Positions 1-7,161 of a stretch of DNA of 64,000 bases are shown here, one piece after another. Origin of the DNA: Haloprofundus halobius (GTDB lineage: Archaea > Halobacteriota > Halobacteria > Halobacteriales > Haloferacaceae); NCBI RefSeq assembly GCF_020097835.1, contig NZ_CP083666.1, positions 806,001 to 870,000 of the forward strand. The letters are read 5' to 3'. Position numbers and translations under genes: made by a program. Numbering within the stretch: the stretch's first letter is position 1; every line of letters begins with the position of its first letter. Below the pieces are notes generated by a model, which made no database searches, was not told where the DNA came from, and worked only from the letters and a program-made list of their open reading frames with translations.

Positions 1-51
1 CGGAAGCCTCCGAGGAACTATACTGTGCGGTGTCGAAGTTTATTCGAGATG

Positions 52-333
52 ATGAATGACCTCAGTGGCTTCCAACGAGACCTGCTGTACGTGATGGCTG
101 GATTGGACAGACCGTCCGGACAAGAGATAAAGAGCGAACTGGAGTCGTACCTCGACTCGGAGGTCAACCACGGCCGCCTCTATCCGAACCTGGACGTGCT
201 CGTCGAGAAGGAGTACGTGGAGAAGGGTGCCATCGACCGCCGGACGAACTACTACGACATCACGGAGTCGGGAGAGGATCTCCTCCGGCAGCGCCGCGAG
301 TGGGAAGACCAGTACTTCACCGCTAACGCGTAG
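52..333 (+). CDS. PadR-family transcriptional regulator
   Basis: A 93-residue winged-helix protein of the PadR type, with the family-typical pattern GRLYPNLDVLVEKEYVEKG (recognition helix and start of the wing) followed by DRRTNYYDIT. PadR proteins bind DNA as dimers and are usually repressors. The start is set at the second of two adjacent ATGs because the paralog at 1456-1749 begins at the equivalent residue (MHDLTGFQRDLLYVIAGL against MNDLSGFQRDLLYVMAGL); a GTG at 25 would add nine unrelated residues. It lacks the long C-terminal dimerisation domain of classical PadR, so it belongs to the short class. Its target is not visible. Confidence 0.85.
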   Translation: MNDLSGFQRDLLYVMAGLDRPSGQEIKSELESYLDSEVNHGRLYPNLDVLVEKEYVEKGAIDRRTNYYDITESGEDLLRQRREWEDQYFTANA

Positions 334-498
334 CACCGGGCCGATTCGTGCGGGGGTACCCGCTGACGGATTCGCGTGCGACACCGACAGCGCTGCAGAC
401 GAAACCGACTGAGGCACTCTTTGCGCCGCCGCGAAAACCGAGGAGACGACGCCCCATCACGGTGGGGTTCTTTGGCGGCCGTCGACCTACCGGGACCC

Positions 499-645
499 AT
501 GCGCGACGAAGCGGAGATTCGAGAGCAGTACGAGTTTCTCAAGACGCAGTTGGACGACGAGGAGATGCGTCACGAGCGAGTCAGGCGGATGTTCACCCAC
601 TACAAGCGGGCGTTGGGATGGGTGCTCGAGGAGGAGCACATCTAA
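499..645 (+). CDS. 48-residue conserved-type haloarchaeal protein
   Basis: A short, highly charged protein that begins MRDEAEIREQYEFLKTQLDD and ends with ALGWVLEEEHI. It is predicted to be almost entirely helical, with no cysteines or membrane segment. An upstream extension of the frame to 376 is Arg-rich and reads as non-coding, so the start is placed at the ATG at 499. Codon use (G/C at third positions) supports real coding. I do not recognise a function. It sits between the PadR gene and a structured non-coding stretch. Confidence 0.6.
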   Translation: MRDEAEIREQYEFLKTQLDDEEMRHERVRRMFTHYKRALGWVLEEEHI

Positions 646-678
646 GCGAGAACGAACGTTTCACGCGTCGTCGGTAAG

Positions 679-686
679 TTTAAGTA
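679..686 (+). promoter_or_regulatory. TATA-like box ahead of structured non-coding stretch
   Basis: TTTAAGTA in an AT-rich patch within otherwise GC-rich DNA. The expected start site, about 25 bases downstream, falls at about 703-710, where the folded stretch begins and where no open reading frame follows on this strand. Confidence 0.4.
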
Positions 687-700
687 AAAACGTGCGGTAC

Positions 701-795
701 GTGCTTGTGACGCTTCGCTTGGAGGGCCGAAGCGTCAGCGGGGACCAATTCAGGGCGGCAAGCACCCACGCGGTATTTCGCGTGGCTTGCTTTCC
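701..795 (+). ncRNA. Candidate structured small RNA (unnamed)
   Basis: The region between two convergent genes folds strongly. TGACGCTTCG (708-717) pairs perfectly with CGAAGCGTCA (728-737). CCACGCG (766-772) pairs with CGCGTGG (779-785), extended by GCAAG (758-762) with CTTGC (786-790). In addition GTGCTTG (701-707) can pair with CAAGCAC (759-765), closing the first hairpin and competing with the second outer stem. A pyrimidine-rich TTTCCTTTC follows the last stem, like an archaeal terminator. Pairings are seen by eye; that this is transcribed is inference. It could instead be a bidirectional terminator for the flanking convergent genes. Confidence 0.4.
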
Positions 796-837
796 TTTCA
801 CCGTACTACGTCACGAGCGACGGAGCCGTTCGGATGA

Positions 838-848
838 CAAAAACAACG
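838..848 (-). terminator. T-run terminator of the amphi-Trp gene
   Basis: On the minus strand the bases after the amphi-Trp stop codon include GTTGTTTTTGT, about 20-30 bases downstream. Oligo-T runs are sufficient for archaeal termination. Confidence 0.4.
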
Positions 849-868
849 TCAACGACCGACGAGCGACG

Positions 869-1159
869 TCACTCGATACTGAGTTCGCCGCCCGTATCGC
901 CGTCGCCGTCTCCGTTCTCGTCCCACTCCAACTCGAACTCCACGCTGAGTTCGCCCGACCCGCCCGACGACGGGGTCTCGCGTTCGGCTTTCACCTCGAA
1001 CGTCGGCTGTGACGGGACGTCGAGCGTCACCGACTGGTCTCCGGCCGAGAGCGTGAGCGACTCGCCTTCGTCGAGTTTCTCGGCGACCGTCCGCAGATAG
1101 TCGGCGATCTCCGCGCGGTTACGACGCTGTTCGGCCTTGAAGAGCACTTCTTCTGGCAT
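869..1159 (-). CDS. Amphi-Trp domain protein
   Basis: A 96-residue protein that opens MPEEVLFKAEQRRNRAEIADYL and continues with a GDQSVTLDVPSQPTFEVKAERE strand pattern and an acidic FELEWDE stretch. This matches the amphi-Trp domain family found in haloarchaea and some bacteria, whose function is unknown. The C-terminus adds a Gly/Asp-rich tail (DGDGDTGG). A TATA-like box on the minus strand (ATTTAT at 1185-1190) sits about 26-31 bases before the ATG, so the mRNA is probably leaderless. It is convergent with the 48-residue gene. Confidence 0.85.
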   Translation of the reverse strand: MPEEVLFKAEQRRNRAEIADYLRTVAEKLDEGESLTLSAGDQSVTLDVPSQPTFEVKAERETPSSGGSGELSVEFELEWDENGDGDGDTGGELSIE

Positions 1160-1184
1160 ACACCTCTGTACGGGAACCGGCGGG

Positions 1185-1190
1185 ATAAAT
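1185..1190 (-). promoter_or_regulatory. TATA-like box of the amphi-Trp gene
   Basis: ATTTAT on the minus strand, 26-31 bases upstream of the start codon at 1159. The rest of the divergent region to 1455 holds no gene; on the plus side a CTTATTTC stretch near 1415 may serve the PadR paralog. Confidence 0.45.
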
Positions 1191-1455
1191 GTGACATCCT
1201 CCCGACGGCCGACGGATACGGAGGACGAGCCGCACGGGTCGAACGGTCCGCTGGGTGGATGGTCGCGACCGAAATCGATGGTCGAATTCCGGACATATTG
1301 GCCGGTTAAGCGGTCACGGAGCGAGAACCGTTCACTTCGATTATCAATACGGCGGCGGGGGAGGAGAGAGCAAGAACGGCCAGCGAACCGGAACGCGAAG
1401 TGGTAGTCGATATGCTTATTTCAAACCGACAGAAATACCGGCGTAGACGTTACCG

Positions 1456-1749
1456 ATGCACGACTTGACAGGATTCCAGCGAGATCTGCTGTACGTGATT
1501 GCCGGGTTGGAGGAACCACACGGTCTCGCCATCAAAGAGGAACTGGAGGATTACTACGAGAAAGAGATTCACCACGGTCGGCTCTACCCCAACCTCGACA
1601 CGCTCGTCGAGAAGGGACTCGTGGACAAAGGGCAGCGCGACCGACGGACCAACTACTACACGCTCACCCGTCGCGGACGACGCGAGATCAGCGCCCGCTC
1701 GAACTGGGAGTCCCGATACATCGAGACAGAGGCCGAAGCCGAGAACTAG
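1456..1749 (+). CDS. PadR-family transcriptional regulator (paralog of the gene at 52-333)
   Basis: A 97-residue winged-helix protein very like the one 1.4 kb upstream: both share GFQRDLLYV.AGL, the HHGRLYPNLD core, a VEKG hinge and DRRTNYY. The C-terminus ends in an acidic helix (ETEAEAEN). As in other PadR proteins, the HHGRLYPNL segment should be the DNA-recognition part. The close similarity suggests a local duplication. It is convergent with the AI-2E-type permease gene, so it is not in an operon with it. Confidence 0.85.
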   Translation: MHDLTGFQRDLLYVIAGLEEPHGLAIKEELEDYYEKEIHHGRLYPNLDTLVEKGLVDKGQRDRRTNYYTLTRRGRREISARSNWESRYIETEAEAEN

Positions 1750-1762
1750 GTCGACGACTTCG

Positions 1763-3187
1763 TTACGACTGTTTCCCGTCGTTCGCCGCATCGGTAGCGG
1801 CGTCTCTCTCCGCGTCGGAGTCGGTGTCGACGCCGTCGTCCGTCCCGTTCTCGGGGGACTCTGACACGTCGTTCGCCTCCGAGGCGTCGTCAGACACCGA
1901 GGAGTCACTCGCCTCCGAGGCGTCGCCTCCGGTGGTCCGTTCGTTCGTCGCTTCGGGCGTCCCCACCGTCTCAGTTCGCTCACCGGGTCGTTCGCCGCCG
2001 TTGGTCGTCTGGGCAGTCGCAGCCTCGAAGGGGTCGCCGGGCAGCCAGCCCGGGTCGACCGCGTGCGGTCGAATCGGTTCGCCGGAGACGAGTTCGGGGA
2101 GGATGATGCGCGCGAAGTGGACGACGAGCACGAGCAGCACCGGCATGAGGAAGATGCCGTACCACCCGAACAGAAGCGGTCCGAGCGTGTACGCGAGCAT
2201 CACCGCGCCGACGTGCAACGAGCGCCCGGAGACGTACGGCCGGAGCACGAGGTCCGGGATGGTGTCGACGACGACGAACGAGACGATGGCGAAGGCGGCG
2301 ACGAACCAGAGTCCGCCGGGATTCGACGGCGGCACGAACGCGGCGACGGCCATGTAGATGGCGACGGGGAAGTAGACGAGTTTCATCCCGACGACCGGGA
2401 TGAGGCTCGCGACGCCCGCGAGCAACCCGATGAGCGCCGCCGCGGGGATGGCGACGCCCGGCGGTGCGAACGCGTTCAGCGCCGAGTACGCGATGACGCC
2501 GATGGTGCCGGTGACGGCCGCGTTGAGGATGTTGCCGAAGAAGATGCTGTTGAGGTCGTTGTCGACCGCTCGCAGGTAGGCGACGGACACGCTGTTCTCG
2601 TCGGCGATGCGCCACTGAAACCACTCGGCGAGCTTCCGGTCGTCGCGGAGCAGATAGAACGCGAGCGCGACCATCACGAACAGGTGGATGAGCCCGATGC
2701 CGAGGAACGCGAGCGTGCCCGCCGCCGAACCCAGCGAGTCGAGCACCGACTGGAGGTTCGAGGCCGTGAGATACTGGAAGAGATCGCCGGACAGCAGCGC
2801 TCGAACGTCTGTCAACTCCGTGAGCTGTTCGACGACCGTGGCGTCGAGACCGAGTCGTTCGGGGTTGATTCCGTTACCCGTCACCGACCCCAGTTGGCGG
2901 AGCACGATGAGCAGCGCGTAGCCGACGAGCGCCAGCGCCGGAAGCACCAGCGCGAACATCGCGACCGCCGCGGCGAGACTCGTCGGGTGGATGCGACGGT
3001 CGAGCCGGCGGAATATCGGGCGCGTCGCGTAGTAGATAAACAGCCCGAACACGACGGTTCCGACGAACGAGTAGACCACGTAACAGAGCGCGAGCGCTAG
3101 GAGGAGTGCGAGGAACCACCAGCCGAGCCGCGAACGATCGATGCCGAGAAGCGACCTCCCGGGTTCGACCTCTTTCTCAGTCGACAT
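1763..3187 (-). CDS. AI-2E/PerM-family transporter
   Basis: A 474-residue membrane protein with about seven to eight hydrophobic segments in the order typical of the AI-2E (PerM/YdiK) family: two segments near the N-terminus, a long mostly soluble stretch (about residues 100-180) and a C-terminal bundle including the GLLAGVASLIPVVGMKLVY signature. Members export small molecules or act as Na+/H+ antiporters; the substrate here cannot be read from sequence. The last 80 or so residues are a very acidic Ser/Asp/Glu tail, a haloarchaeal addition. The ATG at 3187 gives MSTEKEVEPG; the frame stays open to 3241, but that part reads as promoter DNA. Confidence 0.85.
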   Translation of the reverse strand: MSTEKEVEPGRSLLGIDRSRLGWWFLALLLALALCYVVYSFVGTVVFGLFIYYATRPIFRRLDRRIHPTSLAAAVAMFALVLPALALVGYALLIVLRQLGSVTGNGINPERLGLDATVVEQLTELTDVRALLSGDLFQYLTASNLQSVLDSLGSAAGTLAFLGIGLIHLFVMVALAFYLLRDDRKLAEWFQWRIADENSVSVAYLRAVDNDLNSIFFGNILNAAVTGTIGVIAYSALNAFAPPGVAIPAAALIGLLAGVASLIPVVGMKLVYFPVAIYMAVAAFVPPSNPGGLWFVAAFAIVSFVVVDTIPDLVLRPYVSGRSLHVGAVMLAYTLGPLLFGWYGIFLMPVLLVLVVHFARIILPELVSGEPIRPHAVDPGWLPGDPFEAATAQTTNGGERPGERTETVGTPEATNERTTGGDASEASDSSVSDDASEANDVSESPENGTDDGVDTDSDAERDAATDAANDGKQS

Positions 3188-3265
3188 ACAGACAGGCTGG
3201 CTGGAGGCGACAAAAACGTATCGCGCCCGGAGAGTTAACATACGTCGTCGCGTAGAGGAGTGGAC

Positions 3266-4564
3266 ATGCTCTCTCCCTCGATTCTGCAGGCGGGTGGTCC
3301 GTTGCCGGCCTCGTTCGATCAGACGGTCGCTCGTCTCGTCTTGGCGGCGGCGTTGGGCCTCTTTCTCGGCCTGGAGCGCGAGTGGTCCGAGAAATCCGCC
3401 GGTATCAGGACGTTCTCGCTGACGAGCCTCGTCGGTGCGGTGTTTACTGTTCTCGCGCGCGAGGAGTATCTCGGCGAAGCGCTGCTGGCTATCGGCGGCG
3501 TGCTCGTCATCGTCCAGGGCGTGTTACTGGCGGTACAGAGCCTCCAAGAGGGGGCGGAGGAAGGCTTACTTCTGACCACCTCCGTCTCGCTTCTGGTCGC
3601 CTACGGCGTCGGCGCGCTCGTCGCGTCGGGCTACATACTCGCGGGCGTTACCGTCGCCGTCGTCTCGTCGCTGCTACTCGTGCTCAAGCGTGAACTCCAC
3701 GGGTTCGCGGGCGCGCTCTCGCGGGAGGAACTGCGGTCGTCGACCGAGTTCGCCATCCTCGCGTTCGTCGTCTACCCGCTGTTGCCACCCGGCGAGATCG
3801 ATGTCTACGGCGTCCCGCTGGAACCGCGCGTCGCGTGGCTGATGGTGGTCACCGTCGCGGGTATCGGTATCATCAACTACGCCGTCGTCCGAAGCTATGG
3901 CGGCCGGGGCATCGCCGTCACCGGCTTCTTCGGCGGCCTCGCCTCCTCGACGGCCGTCGTAGGGACGATGCTCGACCACGTCAAACAGCACCCGGAGGCC
4001 GCCACCTACGGCGTCGCCGGGGTGTTGCTCGCCAACGCCGCGATGGCCGTCCGTAACCTCGCCATCGTGCTCCTCTTCACGCTCAACTCCTCGGGGCCGG
4101 TGCTGACCACCGCCGTCGTCCCCCTCGGCGTCATTGTCGTCGGCAGCGTCGCCGTCGCCGCCGTCGTCGCCGACTGGGGGGAGACCGTCGAGATGGACCT
4201 CGAAAGCCCGTTTTCGCTGCAGAACGCGCTCTCGTTCGGTTTCGTCTTCCTGCTCATCCTCGCGACGGGCGCGCTCGCGCAGGCCGAGTTCGGATCCGCC
4301 GGTCTGCTGGTCAGCGCGTTCGTCTCCGGACTCGTCTCCTCGGCGGGAGCGACCACCTCCGCGGTCCTGCTGTACCGAAGCGGCACCATCGGCGGTTCGG
4401 ACGCCGTCGTCGCCGTCCTGCTCGCGACCGCCTCCAGCATCGTCGTCAAGGCGGCGCTGTCGGCGACTGGGCCGAAACGGTTCGCCCGCCGAGTGGCGGT
4501 GTGGAGCGTCGTCGTCCTCGCGGTGTCGGGGGTGACGACGCTGATCGTCGCGATGCTCGGGTGA
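3266..4564 (+). CDS. MgtC/SapB-DUF4010 family membrane protein
   Basis: A 432-residue integral membrane protein. The N-terminal third matches MgtC/SapB (LGLFLGLEREWSEK...AGIRTFSLTSLVGA, then three further helices), and the rest matches DUF4010, with ITGFFGGLASSTAV-type and SAFVSGLVSSAGATTSAVLL repeats typical of the family. Bacterial MgtC modulates F1Fo ATPase and helps in Mg2+ limitation; the role of archaeal DUF4010 fusions is not established. ATG at 3266 is preferred; a GTG two codons earlier is possible. It is divergent from the AI-2E-type gene. Confidence 0.85.
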   Translation: MLSPSILQAGGPLPASFDQTVARLVLAAALGLFLGLEREWSEKSAGIRTFSLTSLVGAVFTVLAREEYLGEALLAIGGVLVIVQGVLLAVQSLQEGAEEGLLLTTSVSLLVAYGVGALVASGYILAGVTVAVVSSLLLVLKRELHGFAGALSREELRSSTEFAILAFVVYPLLPPGEIDVYGVPLEPRVAWLMVVTVAGIGIINYAVVRSYGGRGIAVTGFFGGLASSTAVVGTMLDHVKQHPEAATYGVAGVLLANAAMAVRNLAIVLLFTLNSSGPVLTTAVVPLGVIVVGSVAVAAVVADWGETVEMDLESPFSLQNALSFGFVFLLILATGALAQAEFGSAGLLVSAFVSGLVSSAGATTSAVLLYRSGTIGGSDAVVAVLLATASSIVVKAALSATGPKRFARRVAVWSVVVLAVSGVTTLIVAMLG

Positions 4565-4640
4565 CCGGACGACCGAACGCCGGGTGCGACCCGTCGCCGG
4601 CGAACGTATCGCAATCATTGCCTGAAACGTAACGAACCTC

Positions 4641-4648
4641 TTAACATA
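4641..4648 (+). promoter_or_regulatory. TATA-like box of the class III aminotransferase
   Basis: TTAACATA, 22-29 bases before the ATG at 4670, which predicts a leaderless or nearly leaderless transcript. Confidence 0.5.
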
Positions 4649-4669
4649 TCAGTCTCCGTAGCGCTGTCC

Positions 4670-6013
4670 ATGAACCGCGAGACGGCCACCCCCGATGTGG
4701 AAGCGATGCCCGGGCGGCGCGCGCGCCAGTGGGCCGAGCGCCACCGCGAGCACGCCGCGCCGAGCACGTACGTTTACGACTTCGTCTGGGACACCTCCGC
4801 TCCCGCGGAGGGGCCGTTCTGCACCGACGTCGACGGTAACGTCCTTCTGGACTTCACGAGTCACGTCGCCGCCGCGCCGCTGGGGTACAACAATCCCAAG
4901 ATCGTGGAACCGATGGCGGAGTTCGACCTCGTCGACCCCCTCAAAATCGCCGGGCAGGACTTCTACGCCTCCAGCGGCCGCGGCTACGACGACGACCCGC
5001 TTCCGGGTCCGGCGGGACTGATGGAGCGTCTCGTCGACGCTACCGACCACTACGGGATGGACACGGTGTTTCTCTCGAACTCGGGTGCCGAGGCCGTCGA
5101 GAACGCGCTCAAGATCAGCTACGACCACTCCGACGGCGGCAAGTACGGCATCACCTTCGACGGCGCGTTCCACGGGCGAACGCTCGGTGCGCTCTCGCTG
5201 AACCGCTCGAAGGAGGTCTACCGTCGAAAGTTCCCCGAGATTGCGGGCGTCCACGACATGCCGTACTGCGACGACCGGACCTGCTCGGCCGACTCCTGTT
5301 CGTGCGGCTTCTTTATCGACGACACCTCGCGCCTCCGTGAGAAACTCCACCCCAAGCGCGGCCACATCAACCCCGAGGAACTCTCCTACATCATCCTCGA
5401 ACCGATTCAGGGCGAGGGCGGCTACCGCATCCCGAGCGACGCGTTCATGCGGGAACTCGCTGACCTCGTCGACGAGTACGACATCACACTCATCGCCGAC
5501 GAGATTCAGTCGGGCGTCGGCCGGACCGGGAAGATGTGGGGCTCCGACCACTTCCCCATCGAACCCGACGTCATCACCGCCGCGAAGGGGTTGCGCGTCG
5601 GCGCGACTATCTCGAAGAGAGAGATGTTCCCCGCCGAGAAGGGTCGACTCTCCTCGACGTGGGGCGCGGGCGATATCATCGCGTCGCTGCAGGGTGCGCT
5701 CACGCTCGACGCCATCGCGGAGTACGACCTGCTGGACAACGCCGTGGTCCGCGGCGAGCAGTTCCTCGAAACGATGGCCGACGCCGACCTGCCGGGCGTC
5801 GAGGACGTCCGCGGCACGGGGCTGATGCTCGGCGTCGAGTTCGAGACGAAAGAACACCGCGACGCGGTGCAGGAGGCGGCGCTGAAGCGCGGTCTGCTCA
5901 CTCTCGCGTGCGGCTACAAAGTCCTCCGAATCCTCCCGCCGCTGGACGTGACCGAGCGCGAGATCTCGCTCGGCTGTGACCTGCTCGGCGACGCCATCGA
6001 GGCGACGGCCTGA
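4670..6013 (+). CDS. Class III (fold type I) PLP-dependent aminotransferase
   Basis: A 447-residue enzyme of the ornithine/4-aminobutyrate aminotransferase class. Visible family features are SNSGAEAVENALK, the GAFHGRTLGALSL loop, ILEPIQGEGGY, the PLP-contacting LIADEIQSGVGRTGK and the Schiff-base lysine in ITAAKGLRVGATI. Between the HGRT loop and the EGEGG-type motif lies an insertion with four cysteines (CDDRTCSADSCSCGFF), which resembles a metal-binding or disulfide loop. The family uses 2-oxoglutarate or similar acceptors; the amino donor (GABA, ornithine, lysine or other) cannot be assigned. Haloarchaeal genomes often label it aspartate aminotransferase family. Confidence 0.85.
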   Translation: MNRETATPDVEAMPGRRARQWAERHREHAAPSTYVYDFVWDTSAPAEGPFCTDVDGNVLLDFTSHVAAAPLGYNNPKIVEPMAEFDLVDPLKIAGQDFYASSGRGYDDDPLPGPAGLMERLVDATDHYGMDTVFLSNSGAEAVENALKISYDHSDGGKYGITFDGAFHGRTLGALSLNRSKEVYRRKFPEIAGVHDMPYCDDRTCSADSCSCGFFIDDTSRLREKLHPKRGHINPEELSYIILEPIQGEGGYRIPSDAFMRELADLVDEYDITLIADEIQSGVGRTGKMWGSDHFPIEPDVITAAKGLRVGATISKREMFPAEKGRLSSTWGAGDIIASLQGALTLDAIAEYDLLDNAVVRGEQFLETMADADLPGVEDVRGTGLMLGVEFETKEHRDAVQEAALKRGLLTLACGYKVLRILPPLDVTEREISLGCDLLGDAIEATA

Positions 6014-6350
6014 GCTGGCGAGCCTTTTTGAACGAGAACGGGGCCACCTCGTTTCGTGACCTGAAAACCGACGCAGGAACGGCCGAGGCGGGTGTACGGA
6101 GCGCCGTCCTGCGAGTCGGAGAGGTGAACGATACTCCGTCTGTTAGCCATTCAGGGTCTGCGAAAGCGGTGCAACCGAGTGGCGCGCGCCGGAGCGCCCC
6201 CCGTGGGCGCGACCACTCGTGCGAGGGGTGAGTAGCGCAGGGAGCGGAGCGACCGAGCAACGCAGTCGGTTGGGGAGGCCGAGGCTCAGCGCGTGTCGCG
6301 CCGTCGTGCGCGACCGCGCAAGACGGCCCTGGCGGACATGCAAAGGGCGA
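6014..6350. other. Gene-free GC-rich stretch with palindromes
   Basis: No credible gene. Around 6179-6220 there is a nested inverted repeat (GAGTGG paired with CCACTC, enclosing GCGCCC paired with GGGCGC), followed by GCGAGCGGAGCGACCGAG-type repetitive bases common in haloarchaeal intergenic DNA. Frames open across it are Arg/Ala/Pro-rich and frame-independent. Confidence 0.5.
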
Positions 6351-6376
6351 GGCGACCCGCACACCGGCGGGTCGCC
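6351..6376 (-). terminator. Hairpin downstream of the 6386-6706 gene
   Basis: GGCGACCCGC (6351-6360) and GCGGGTCGCC (6367-6376) form a perfect 10-bp stem with a 6-base loop. It lies ten bases past the stop codon of the minus-strand gene and is followed by CGCCCTTTGC, so it probably ends or stabilises that transcript. Confidence 0.5.
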
Positions 6377-6385
6377 GAGGGCTTT

Positions 6386-6706
6386 CTACATCTGATACCG
6401 ACGCACGTCGTCGCGCTCGGGGTACTGGTTCGCGCCCGTCATCTCGTCGTACGTCATCCCGGCGAGATACTCGTCGTAGGTGGTGTCGTACGCCTGCCGG
6501 AGATGAAAGTCCAGGTCGCCGCTGGCGACGGTCGACTGGAACAGCGCGTGCACCGCGCGTCGAAGCAACTCGCCGTCGTCGCCGTCGAAGACGGCAGACA
6601 GCATCGCCAACTCGTGTTTCGTCTCGCGGTCGAGGTCGAGCGAAATCGAGTCGCCGTACTCACCGTACTGCGCGTCCACGTCGTCGCGGAGATCGTCGAG
6701 GCTCAC
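6386..6706 (-). CDS. Uncharacterised 106-residue acidic protein
   Basis: A small soluble protein. The N-terminal half has a strand-like SISLDLDRETKHELAML followed by two helices (DDGELLRRAVHALFQSTV), an arrangement reminiscent of ribbon-helix-helix proteins, though the match is weak. The C-terminal part (YDTTYDEYLAGMTYDEMTG) is Tyr/Asp-rich. I do not know its function. It is transcribed in the same direction as, and just downstream of, the zinc-ribbon membrane protein at 6761-7018 with a 54-base gap, so the two may be co-transcribed. Confidence 0.65.
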   Translation of the reverse strand: MSLDDLRDDVDAQYGEYGDSISLDLDRETKHELAMLSAVFDGDDGELLRRAVHALFQSTVASGDLDFHLRQAYDTTYDEYLAGMTYDEMTGANQYPERDDVRRYQM

Positions 6707-6760
6707 ACCCGCAGGTGGAGCGGCGGCCGATTACCGTTTTCGGCTTCGTGGAAGGCCGAC

Positions 6761-7018
6761 TCAGGCGATACCCGCGCCGCAGTCCCGGCAGACGGTGCGC
6801 CCGGTGACGTTATGCGTCCCACAGTCGGGACAGTCGGTGTAGCTGCCGCGCCGTCGCGACGGCAGGCGGTCGCGTTCGCCGAGCGCGCCCGAGACGACGA
6901 GCGAGACGCCAACGAGCAGCACGAGCCAACCGAGCGGGCCGGCCGCGAGCAGCACGAGCGTGGACGCCGGGAAGACGATAACCGCGACGCCGAGTCGGAT
7001 AGCGGTGCGTGGATTCAT
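6761..7018 (-). CDS. Small membrane protein with C-terminal zinc ribbon
   Basis: An 85-residue protein with two adjacent hydrophobic segments (about residues 7-26 and 29-45), then a short Arg-rich linker and a two-knuckle zinc ribbon: YTDCPDCGTHN and VCRDCGAGIA, that is CPxC and CRxC. Such membrane-anchored ribbons are common in haloarchaea with no assigned role. The ATG at 7018 (MNPRTAIRL) is preferred over the longer open frame from 7084, whose first 22 residues are not hydrophobic or conserved-looking. Confidence 0.75.
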   Translation of the reverse strand: MNPRTAIRLGVAVIVFPASTLVLLAAGPLGWLVLLVGVSLVVSGALGERDRLPSRRRGSYTDCPDCGTHNVTGRTVCRDCGAGIA

Positions 7019-7161
7019 AGCCGCCGATTCGACTCCGGCACCATATACTTTCACCCTGATTCGTATTGGTGTCAACAAAATCACGGGAGCGACGAACGTT
7101 CGCCGAATCGAGACGTTCGGGAACCGTCACCGCTTAACCGCCGGGAGACCACGAGCCGACG

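Noticed and set aside
2063-3100. 345-residue plus-strand open frame opposite the AI-2E-type gene
   Set aside because: Arg/Asp/Glu-rich shadow of the minus-strand gene; no domain, and the opposite frame has clear family motifs.
3674-4618. Long minus-strand open frame opposite the MgtC/DUF4010 gene
   Set aside because: Low-complexity charged shadow produced by G/C-rich third codon positions.
5898-6362. Open frames across the gene-free stretch after the aminotransferase
   Set aside because: Arg/Ser/Pro-rich in every frame, no start signals, and the region is full of palindromes; treated as non-coding.
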